NCBI GenBank assembly: GCA_017984715.1
Contig: JAGNYY010000036.1
Span: 1 to 6,415, forward strand
Source: Rhodoluna sp.
GTDB taxonomy: Bacteria; Actinomycetota; Actinomycetes; Actinomycetales; Microbacteriaceae
Length of the DNA stretch: 6,415 bases
Reading direction: 5' to 3'
The position numbers and the translations under genes were made by a program. The stretch's first letter is position 1, and the number at the start of each line of letters is the position of its first letter. Positions 1 through 4,641 of the stretch are shown here, piece after piece. Under the pieces are notes generated by a model that saw only the letters and a list, made by a program, of their open reading frames with translations, was not told the DNA's origin and did no database searches.

Positions 1-452
1 AGAGGGCCGCGTGAGCGCAGTTCCTCAAAAATCCAATCAATTAGCTTGCCGTGCTCGGCTTGAATTGCCACCCAACCATTCTTGCCATAGCGTCGGTCAT
101 CGGTTCCATAGCGATACCAGTCCATGCGAAATCGGTGCAGTGGCAAATCTTCGGTTTTGACCCAGGCGGCCTCGTGCGCCCAATACTCAATCAATTCAGC
201 CTGCTTGCCCGTCTCGGTGAGGGGTCGTGTGGCGTCATCCAGGATGCTTTTGTCATATGCTCCGATGCGCGAGAAAACGGGCATGTAATGCGCACGCTCG
301 AAAACATTTACCGAGTCAATTTGAAGCAAACTCAGCCGATCGATGACACCGAGCGGGCCCACCAGCTTCTCTGCTCGCGACGGTTTGACGGCCAAACCCT
401 GCGCGTTCACAACGAGCGCTCGGGCGTCCTTCAAACTCAGTTGTTCGGGCAT
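1..452 (-). CDS. YcaQ/AlkX-type winged-helix DNA glycosylase (N-terminal part, cut by window edge)
   Basis: This is the first 150 residues of a protein whose family is usually about 400 residues; the rest lies beyond base 1. I translated the minus strand by hand. It begins MPEQLSLKDARALVV and carries the family signatures LLQIDSVNVFERAHYMPVFS (residues 42-61) and EYWAHEA (89-95). These match the DUF1006/HTH_42 family, which includes E. coli YcaQ (AlkX) and Streptomyces AlkZ. Those are base-excision glycosylases that unhook DNA interstrand crosslinks or remove bulky alkylated bases. The catalytic motif here is Q44-I-D46, the Q-x-D form known for YcaQ/AlkX rather than the Q-x-Q of AlkZ, so a housekeeping crosslink-repair role is inferred. 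The ATG at 452 is chosen because GAGAAG (461-466, minus) sits 8 bases upstream. An in-frame GTG at 461 would overlap that site, and a TGA stop lies just beyond. The gene is divergent from ilvA. Family is secure; exact substrate is not. Confidence 0.88.
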   Translation of the reverse strand, partial: MPEQLSLKDARALVVNAQGLAVKPSRAEKLVGPLGVIDRLSLLQIDSVNVFERAHYMPVFSRIGAYDKSILDDATRPLTETGKQAELIEYWAHEAAWVKTEDLPLHRFRMDWYRYGTDDRRYGKNGWVAIQAEHGKLIDWIFEELRSRGP

Positions 453-509
453 TGGTTCCACTTCTCAAACTAGACTCGATACCAGCATAGAAACGAATGA
501 GGTCCTGCC
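453..509. promoter_or_regulatory. Divergent promoter region between the glycosylase gene and ilvA
   Basis: These 57 bases must contain the start signals of both genes. On the plus strand TAGACT (471-476) fits a TANNNT -10 box; it would start ilvA transcription near 483 and leave a leader of about 26 bases with the ribosome site GAGG (499-502), 7 bases before the ATG. On the minus strand TATGCT (bases 484-489) fits a -10 box giving a leader of about 25 bases that contains GAGAAG (461-466). The two proposed boxes face each other and overlap in space, so the promoters would interfere. No convincing -35 box was found for either. The boxes are inference from short matches. Confidence 0.35.
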
Positions 510-1754
510 ATGTCAAATACGGTTCCGGTTGTTGCGCCGACTCTTGAAGAGTTCGAGATTGCACACGAGAACGTGGCTCAGGTTGCCATTCAAACTCCGG
601 TTTTGCACAGCCACTATTTGTCTGAACTCGTAGGACAAGAGGTTTTTCTGAAGTGTGAAAACCTTCAGCGCACCGGGGCTTATAAGCTTCGCGGAGCCTT
701 CAATCGCATGTCAAAACTGACCGCGGCAGAGCGCAAGCAGGGCGTTGTCGCTGCCAGCGCCGGAAACCACGCGCAGGGTGTCGCCCTTGCTGCCAAGAGG
801 CTTGGAATCAAAGCGACAATCTTTATGCCAGTCGGCGCATCGCTACCAAAGTTCCAGGCCACAAGAAATTATGGCGCTGACGTTGTGCTGGAAGGCGCCG
901 TTTTCGGCGAGACTCTAAAGGCTGCCAAAGAGTATTCGGCATCCAAGGGTGCAATCTTTATCCCGCCTTTTGACCACATCGACGTGGTTACCGGGCAGGG
1001 AACCGTTGGCCTCGAGATTATGGATCAGGTTCCAGATGTGACCACCATCCTGGTCGCTATCGGAGGCGGAGGCCTAGCAGCCGGCGTTGCCGTCGCCGCA
1101 AAGCTCAAAGCCGCTCAGCAGGGCCGCAAGATCAAGGTGATCGGCGTGCAGGCAAAGAACGCTGCGTCTTATTTGCCTTCGCTCAAGGCCGGCAAAGAAG
1201 TTGAGATCAAGACTGAGCGCACCATCGCCGACGGAATCGCGGTTGCTAAACCTGGGCACATCCCTTTTGAACTAATTGCTAAGCACATCGACAAGGTAGT
1301 GACTGTCTCAGACGATGAAATAGCTAAGGCCATCGTTGTGCTCATGGAGCGTGCAAAGCAATTTGTCGAACCTGCCGGTGCCGCTGCTGTTGCAGCACTC
1401 ATGTCTGGCGCTGTCAAGCCCAAGGGCAAGACGGTCGCCGTTCTTTCAGGCGGAAACATCGACCCATTGCTCATGCAGAAAATCATTGGTTTTGGTCTGA
1501 CCGCATCTGAGCGCTACACCACCATCTCGGTGATGCTTCCAGACCGCCCTGGCCAGCTAGTGAAGACCGCTGAGGCCATTGCGGCCGCTCAGGGCAACGT
1601 TGTTGAGGTTTTGCACACTCGCCACGGTGAAGGTCTCGAAATTGGTGAGGTTGAGCTTCGCGTATCGGTTGAGACGATGGGGCACGAGCACCGCGAGCGG
1701 GTCATCCAAGCGCTCAAGGATGCTGGCCTTCAGCCACGCATCACTCAGGGCTAG
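510..1754 (+). CDS. ilvA: Threonine ammonia-lyase (threonine deaminase) with C-terminal ACT domain
   Basis: This enzyme converts L-threonine to 2-oxobutanoate and ammonia, the committed step of isoleucine synthesis, in the cytoplasm with pyridoxal phosphate. The 414-residue protein is complete. The PLP lysine is K59 in RTGAYKLRGAF (residues 54-64). SAGNHAQG (83-90) is the substrate/cofactor loop typical of serine/threonine dehydratases. The glycine-rich phosphate-binding loop GGGGLAAG spans 185-192. An ACT domain (about 335-412, with the motif LPDRPGQL) occupies the C-terminus. This single-ACT architecture of about 410 residues is common in actinobacteria and differs from the roughly 515-residue, two-ACT E. 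coli IlvA. ACT domains usually bind amino-acid effectors such as isoleucine or valine, but feedback here is inferred. The ATG at 510 has GAGG 7 bases upstream. The stop abuts the stop of convergent greA. A catabolic TdcB-like role is the main alternative; I favour the biosynthetic one. Confidence 0.95.
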   Translation: MSNTVPVVAPTLEEFEIAHENVAQVAIQTPVLHSHYLSELVGQEVFLKCENLQRTGAYKLRGAFNRMSKLTAAERKQGVVAASAGNHAQGVALAAKRLGIKATIFMPVGASLPKFQATRNYGADVVLEGAVFGETLKAAKEYSASKGAIFIPPFDHIDVVTGQGTVGLEIMDQVPDVTTILVAIGGGGLAAGVAVAAKLKAAQQGRKIKVIGVQAKNAASYLPSLKAGKEVEIKTERTIADGIAVAKPGHIPFELIAKHIDKVVTVSDDEIAKAIVVLMERAKQFVEPAGAAAVAALMSGAVKPKGKTVAVLSGGNIDPLLMQKIIGFGLTASERYTTISVMLPDRPGQLVKTAEAIAAAQGNVVEVLHTRHGEGLEIGEVELRVSVETMGHEHRERVIQALKDAGLQPRITQG

Positions 1755-1760
1755 TTAGCC
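1749..1760. terminator. Inverted repeat spanning both stop codons of ilvA and greA; possible weak terminator
   Basis: GGCTA-GT-TAGCC is a perfect 12-base inverted repeat that contains the TAG of ilvA (1752-1754) and, on the other strand, the TAA of greA (1755-1757). On the plus strand a run of five T (1768-1772) follows 7 bases after the stem, inside the greA coding region, so ilvA transcripts could end there. A 2-base loop is too tight, so the real stem would be only four pairs with a 4-base loop. On the minus side no T-run follows. This is weak as a terminator, but there is no other room for one. Confidence 0.25.
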
Positions 1761-2243
1761 AAGAAAGTTTTTGACTTCGAGAATCTCGATCTCGCGCTCT
1801 TTGCCATTTGGTGCAAAGAATGAAACCTTGTCGCCAACCTTAGCGCCCATGATTGCTGTTCCAATTGGGCTGTCTGGGCTGTAAACGTCGATGTCGCTGC
1901 CCTCGGCAATTTCTGCGCTGCCGAGCAAGAATTCGAGTTCGCTGCCATTCATGGTGAGGCGAACAATGGTGCCCTGTTCGACGATTCCGTGCGACTCTTT
2001 GGCTTCGCCAACAACCGCGTTTGCCAGGATGTTCTCAAGGCGAGCAGCACGGGCTTCGATCTTGCCCTGCTCTTCTTTGGCTGCGTGATAGCCGCCGTTC
2101 TCCTTGAGGTCGCCTTCTTCGCGTGCCTCTTGGATCTTCTTGGCGATGTCCTGACGCGCGACAGTCAAAAGGTATTCGAGTTCGCTTGCAAGGCGGTCGT
2201 ATGCCTCTTGCGTTAGCCAGGTTGCTTCAGGGGTTTCAGCCAT
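1755..2243 (-). CDS. greA: Transcription elongation factor GreA
   Basis: GreA enters the RNA polymerase secondary channel and stimulates cleavage of the 3' end of backtracked RNA, restarting stalled complexes. The 162-residue length is normal for the family. Residues about 10-80 form the N-terminal coiled-coil, with the tip motif EEGDLKENGGYHAAKEEQG (42-60). D45 and E48 correspond to the two acidic residues that hold the catalytic magnesium at the tip. The C-terminal half (about 85-162) is the FKBP-like domain that binds polymerase, ending in the typical GDKVSFFAPNGKEREIEIL. The gene lies 12 bases downstream of the DUF4307 gene on the same strand, so the two are probably cotranscribed. Its ATG (2243) has only a weak AGAG site; TAAACT ends 9 bases before the ATG and could be an extra internal promoter. 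The greA-DUF4307 pairing is shared with mycobacteria (Rv1080c-Rv1081c, from memory). Confidence 0.96.
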   Translation of the reverse strand: MAETPEATWLTQEAYDRLASELEYLLTVARQDIAKKIQEAREEGDLKENGGYHAAKEEQGKIEARAARLENILANAVVGEAKESHGIVEQGTIVRLTMNGSELEFLLGSAEIAEGSDIDVYSPDSPIGTAIMGAKVGDKVSFFAPNGKEREIEILEVKNFLG

Positions 2244-2255
2244 AATGTCTCTAGT

Positions 2256-2651
2256 TTATTTGAACCAGCAGCGGTCTACGGTTGCCGAGACGCCTAAGTT
2301 GATTGTGTTTAGCACTGCATCGATCACCGGAGCATCACCAAGGCTTCCGGCCACCGGGACCTCCTTGTAGCCAACCACTCCATAGCTGCTGCTCAAGACC
2401 TGAACTGCACAGACGCCATCTTGTTTGGTTGGGTTTTCAACACTGAATTTCAGTTCGGTTCGAAGCTCGTCAATAACGCTGAAGCTCTGAATTTCTGCCG
2501 TGATTTTGCTCGGTGCTGAGAAGTTGATCGTGATTGACCAAATCAAGAAAGCAAGTATGAGAACCGCGCCAACCGAAGTCCACAAAATGCGCTGATTTTT
2601 CGCCTTGGCTTTGCTGTTGCCATAGCGGTTTTCTAGATATTCGTTGGTCAT
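2256..2651 (-). CDS. DUF4307 family single-pass membrane protein
   Basis: The function is unknown. From the ATG at 2651 the product is 131 residues: a short cytoplasmic N-terminus with ENRYG (7-11), basic residues (K14, K16, K18, R21), one membrane helix (about 22-44), and an outside domain of about 85 residues. That domain has two cysteines, C81 and C128, the second in the C-terminal RCWFK. They could form a disulfide outside the cell (inference). This layout, the RYG near the start and the paired cysteines fit DUF4307, an actinobacterial family found next to greA. A longer frame opens with an ATG at 2699 but would overlap the divergent gene at 2694, and its extra 16 residues do not look conserved. 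The 2651 start has no ribosome site; TAGCCT ends 7 bases before it, which suggests a leaderless mRNA. It precedes greA by 12 bases. Confidence 0.85.
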   Translation of the reverse strand: MTNEYLENRYGNSKAKAKNQRILWTSVGAVLILAFLIWSITINFSAPSKITAEIQSFSVIDELRTELKFSVENPTKQDGVCAVQVLSSSYGVVGYKEVPVAGSLGDAPVIDAVLNTINLGVSATVDRCWFK

Positions 2652-2693
2652 CGGTTTAAGGCTATCGAAGTTAAAGCGCGAGATACTTAATGC
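2652..2693. promoter_or_regulatory. Divergent promoter region, both genes possibly leaderless
   Basis: Only 42 bases separate the two start codons. On the minus strand TAGCCT (2659-2664) lies 7 bases before the DUF4307 ATG. On the plus strand GATACT (2682-2687, four of six matches to TATAAT) lies 6 bases before the ATG at 2694. Neither start has a Shine-Dalgarno match. Transcription starting 7-8 bases after each box would begin at or next to the start codon. No clear -35 boxes were found. In mycobacteria mca occupies the corresponding place between these two genes (from memory); here nothing of it remains. Confidence 0.35.
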
Positions 2694-3017
2694 ATGCACA
2701 TTTTGCTTTCAGCGCTTCTAGCAGCGACTCCAACGCCAATGCCAACAGTGGACCCAGCCGAAACCTGGTACAGCCCAGGCACGATTGGTTTCATCATGAC
2801 TTTCTTCATGGCAGCTGGTGCAATCGGGCTTATTTTCGACATGGTTCGTCGAGTTCGTCGAGTTCGCTATCGTGCCGAAATCGCCGAGAAGTTGGCTGCT
2901 GAGGCCGCTGCTGCCCCTAAGCCTGACGCCGCGAAACCAGCGGCGAAGCCTGCAGCGAAGCCGGCCGCCAAGGCCAAGCCAGAGCGACCTGCGCCGCCGG
3001 CCAAGCCGAAGCGCTAG
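2694..3017 (+). CDS. Small single-pass membrane protein with Ala-Lys-Pro repeat tail (Rv1083-like position)
   Basis: The function is unknown. The 107-residue product starts with a short hydrophobic stretch (3-11). A Pro/Thr-rich outer segment follows (12-21, TPTPMPTVDP), then WYSPG (25-29), a membrane helix (about 30-48), and a strongly basic strip RRVRRVRYR (52-60) that places the rest in the cytoplasm by the positive-inside rule. A short charged helix (61-74) leads to a low-complexity tail of A, K and P (75-107) with four AAKP-type units. Small proteins of this design (Pro/Thr start, one helix, D-M-x-R-R basic edge) lie near mca and greA in many actinobacteria; from memory Rv1083 has the equivalent position. 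The DMVRR junction and its location support a real gene. The ATG at 2694 lacks a ribosome site and lies 6 bases after GATACT. The stop is 9 bases from the stop of convergent trhA. Confidence 0.8.
   Translation: MHILLSALLAATPTPMPTVDPAETWYSPGTIGFIMTFFMAAGAIGLIFDMVRRVRRVRYRAEIAEKLAAEAAAAPKPDAAKPAAKPAAKPAAKAKPERPAPPAKPKR
2844..2866 (+). repeat. Short tandem repeat, 9-base unit, about 2.5 copies
   Basis: GTTCGTCGA is repeated exactly twice (2844-2852, 2853-2861) and followed by GTTCG. It is in frame and encodes the alternating Val-Arg-Arg pattern of the basic strip next to the membrane helix. The identical codons in each unit suggest recent duplication by slippage rather than only protein-level selection. 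Confidence 0.7.
2928..2975 (+). repeat. Four 12-base repeats encoding AAKP units
   Basis: Four consecutive 12-base units encode AAKP, AAKP, AAKP and AAKA (residues 79-94 of the small membrane protein). Third codon positions differ between units (GCC/GCG/GCA for Ala, AAA/AAG for Lys), so the repeat is older than the 9-base repeat upstream or is kept at the protein level. Such tails often act as flexible, charged linkers or bind nucleic acid or acidic surfaces; which applies here is unknown. Confidence 0.75.
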
Positions 3018-3026
3018 CCGAACCGT

Positions 3027-3713
3027 TTAGGCCCCGAATGACCCCGGGGCTGGGTTCAACGCAATCAGCAATGCCGCAGTCCAGTGGCAGAGGAACGCAA
3101 TCACGGTTAGCGAGTGGAAAATTTCGTGAAAGCCGAACTTGCCGGGGAACGGGTTTGGCTTTTTGAAGCCGTAAACAACTGCACCGATGGTGTAGCAAAG
3201 CCCACCGATAAGAATCAAAGTCATCATGGTGGCATTGGCGTTGAAGAAATCGACGATGTAGGCCATGGCGCCCCAGCCCATCAGCACGTAAATCGGCGTG
3301 TATAGCCAGCGGGGTGCGTGAATCCAGAAGACGCGGAAACCGATGCCTAGCAATGCGGTTCCCCAGATCACACTCATCAGAACAATCGCTTTGTCTTTAG
3401 GGAGCCCAAGCCAGGTGATCGGCGTGTAACTGCCGGCAATCAAGAGAAAAATGTTGGCGTGGTCAATTCGCTTCAGGGCCATCTTGACCTTCGGGCTCCA
3501 GTTGAAGCGGTGATAGAGCGCCGAGTTGCCGAATAGCAAGAATGAACTCAAAAAGAAAACCGCACTGGCAATCTTGGCCGGCACTCCATCGGCTAGGGCA
3601 ATCAACACGATTCCGCCTGCAATGACTACGGGCAAAACGCCCGCGTGAATCCAACCTCTCCAGGTCGGCTTGACTTCTGGCTCTCTAAAGCCTTCTGAGA
3701 TTGGCATGCTCAT
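3027..3713 (-). CDS. trhA: Hemolysin III / PAQR family membrane protein TrhA
   Basis: This is a multi-pass membrane protein of the hemolysin III (TrhA, PAQR-related) family, linked in bacteria to membrane fluidity homeostasis. True hemolytic activity is not implied. From the ATG at 3713 it has 228 residues, a normal length, with about seven hydrophobic segments. The family's polar residues are present: S64 and H68 in NSALYHR (63-69), D84 in RIDHAN, AGSYTP (93-98), and H196 and H200 in FHEIFHS (195-201). In PAQR proteins the equivalent Ser, Asp and three His form a metal-binding hydrolase-like site. The frame stays open upstream to an ATG at 3914, but those 67 extra residues would lie opposite the 5' end of the prenyl transferase gene and are Arg-rich with no family match. 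TAGAGT ends 7 bases before the 3713 ATG, supporting this start and a leaderless mRNA. A second ATG at 3707 is possible. Confidence 0.92.
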   Translation of the reverse strand: MSMPISEGFREPEVKPTWRGWIHAGVLPVVIAGGIVLIALADGVPAKIASAVFFLSSFLLFGNSALYHRFNWSPKVKMALKRIDHANIFLLIAGSYTPITWLGLPKDKAIVLMSVIWGTALLGIGFRVFWIHAPRWLYTPIYVLMGWGAMAYIVDFFNANATMMTLILIGGLCYTIGAVVYGFKKPNPFPGKFGFHEIFHSLTVIAFLCHWTAALLIALNPAPGSFGA

Positions 3714-3720
3714 AACCAAA

Positions 3721-3733
3721 ACTCTACGCCTGC
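3721..3733 (-). promoter_or_regulatory. Candidate trhA promoter: GCAGGCGTA joined to a TAGAGT -10 box
   Basis: Read on the minus strand this is GCAGGCGTAGAGT. The last six bases fit TANNNT and end 7 bases before the trhA ATG, placing the transcription start at or beside the start codon. The first nine bases recur exactly before phoH2 and before the NTF2-like gene. CAGACC, 18 bases upstream, keeps only the GAC core of a -35 box. Confidence 0.45.
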
Positions 3734-3755
3734 TTTCGGCCGTTGGTCTGGGTAG

Positions 3756-3761
3756 TAGCCT
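3756..3761 (+). promoter_or_regulatory. Candidate -10 box of the prenyl transferase gene
   Basis: TAGCCT fits TANNNT and ends 6 bases before the GTG at 3768. The longer string TAGCCTTAA (3756-3764) is identical to the one before the DUF4307 start (2656-2664, minus). A good ribosome-site match, AAGAGG (3763-3768), overlaps the GTG and would instead suit the in-frame TTG at 3777, 8 bases downstream. The two signals therefore argue for different starts. Confidence 0.35.
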
Positions 3762-3767
3762 TAAGAG

Positions 3768-4529
3768 GTGCGCAATTTGATTTATCGCCTGTATGAACGC
3801 TCGCTTGAGCGTGAACTGGTGCCGGGGGACATGCCTAAGCATGTTGCAGTCATCCTGGATGGTAACCGCCGCTGGGCAGAACGCCAGGGTGGGGCCAAGG
3901 CGAGCCACGGTCATGCGGTGGGTGCGAAAAAGACTCTCGAATTCCTCGGCTGGTGCGATGACCTCGGCATCAAGGTTGTGACGCTGTACTTGTTATCGAC
4001 GGATAATCTCAAGGGTCGCGCTGGCGACGAGCTCAAGGAACTTCAGGACATCATTGGTCAACTAGCCGATGACCTGGCAACCCACGGAAACTGGAAGCTT
4101 CAGCTTGTCGGCGACCGCGCCAGCCTGCCGCAAGACCTTGCCGATTCAATCGCCGACGCCGAGACCCGCACGGCCAACATCGCCGGAATGCACGTGAATC
4201 TTGCGGTTGGTTATGGTGGCCGCAAGGAGATCGCCGATGCGATGCGCTCGATTCTCAAGGAGCATTCAAGCCAGGGCACCTCGATTGACGCCTTGGCCGA
4301 ATTGCTCGACCCAGATTTGATCACCAAGCACCTCTACACAAGTGGGCAGCCCGACCCCGACCTGATTATCAGAACTTCTGGGGAGCAACGACTGTCTGGG
4401 TTCTTGCTATGGCAAAGCGCGCAATCAGAGTTCTACTTCGAAGAGGCGCTCTGGCCAGACTTCCGCCGCGTCGATTTCCTACGCGCCATCCGTGCCTTTG
4501 AATCTCGCCACCGCCGCTTCGGCGCCTAA
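3768..4529 (+). CDS. cis-Prenyl (isoprenyl) transferase, UppS family, probably of the short-chain Rv1086 (Z-FPP synthase) subgroup
   Basis: Enzymes of this family add isopentenyl diphosphate in cis to an allylic diphosphate, making polyprenyl carriers for the cell wall. The 253-residue protein is complete. The catalytic aspartate is D31 in ILDGNRRWA (29-37). LSTDN (76-80) corresponds to the FSSEN loop of E. coli UppS. NLAVGYGGRKEI and, near the C-terminus, PDLIIRTSGEQRLSGFLLWQ carry the conserved pyrophosphate-binding arginines. The protein resembles M. tuberculosis Rv1086, which makes C15 Z,E-farnesyl diphosphate, including GEQRLSGFLLWQSA and the N-terminal YRLYE. L75 takes the place of E. 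coli A69, where a bulky residue shortens the product (as recalled for Rv1086), so a short-chain product is inferred. The start is GTG 3768 (leaderless) or TTG 3777 (with AAGAGG). The gene is divergent from trhA, as with Rv1085c-Rv1086. It could still be a long-chain UppS if no other copy exists. Confidence 0.93.
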   Translation: MRNLIYRLYERSLERELVPGDMPKHVAVILDGNRRWAERQGGAKASHGHAVGAKKTLEFLGWCDDLGIKVVTLYLLSTDNLKGRAGDELKELQDIIGQLADDLATHGNWKLQLVGDRASLPQDLADSIADAETRTANIAGMHVNLAVGYGGRKEIADAMRSILKEHSSQGTSIDALAELLDPDLITKHLYTSGQPDPDLIIRTSGEQRLSGFLLWQSAQSEFYFEEALWPDFRRVDFLRAIRAFESRHRRFGA

Positions 4530-4641
4530 CTTGCCTCGCTAGATTAACGCTTCGTAACGAACCTGAATTCGGGCGTGTCTAAATAACAACGTTGTAGTTC
4601 GCAGGCGTAATCTCACCTCAAGGCAACTACAGGGAGTGTTC
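4530..4641. promoter_or_regulatory. phoH2 upstream region with palindromes
   Basis: These 112 bases are the largest gap in the window. They contain two perfect short palindromes: TTCGTAACGAA (4551-4561, centred on one A) and ACAACGTTGT (4586-4595). CGAAC-CTGA-ATTCG (4558-4571) overlaps the first and is one mismatch from the inner core of the actinobacterial LexA box (CGAAC-N4-GTTCG). All lie upstream of, or at the -35 region of, the candidate -10 box at 4608-4613, where operators would sit. No reading frame longer than a few codons starts here, so I see no counterpart of the small phoAT antitoxin gene described upstream of mycobacterial phoH2. Whether any palindrome binds a regulator is unknown. 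Confidence 0.4.
4601..4613 (+). promoter_or_regulatory. Candidate phoH2 promoter: GCAGGCGTA joined to a TAATCT -10 box
   Basis: The sequence is GCAGGCGTAATCT; its last six bases fit TANNNT. A start about 7 bases downstream (near 4620) gives a leader of about 21 bases that includes the ribosome site AGGGAG (4631-4636). Unlike the trhA and NTF2-like genes, which share the same 9-mer, phoH2 would therefore have a leadered mRNA. No good -35 box is seen at 17-18 bases. Confidence 0.45.

Noticed and set aside
51..473. Open plus-strand frame of 140 codons at the left edge
   Set aside because: It is antisense to the glycosylase gene, whose minus-strand translation carries clear family motifs (LLQIDSV, EYWAHEA). 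The plus frame has no recognisable domain.
2652..2699. Longer DUF4307 start at 2699
   Set aside because: It would overlap the divergent gene starting at 2694 and adds 16 residues before the typical short N-terminus with the RYG motif.
2690..2902. Alternative plus-strand frame starting ATG at 2690
   Set aside because: It is Ser/Arg-rich without a membrane helix or family pattern, and lies within the better supported 2694-3017 gene.
3031..3050. GC-rich hairpin GCCCC...GGGGC near the convergent stops of the small protein gene and trhA
   Set aside because: It lies in trhA coding sequence, has no T-run on either strand, and the GC content alone explains a 5-base stem. Not called as a terminator.
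3714..3914. N-terminal extension of trhA to the ATG at 3914
   Set aside because: The 67 extra residues are Arg-rich and not part of the family. They lie opposite the start of the prenyl transferase gene, and a -10-like box sits just before the ATG at 3713.
4512..4524. CGCCG-CTT-CGGCG hairpin at the 3' end of the prenyl transferase gene
   Set aside because: The short stem is coded by the conserved Arg-Arg-Phe-Gly C-terminus and is not followed by T residues, so it is weak evidence for termination.
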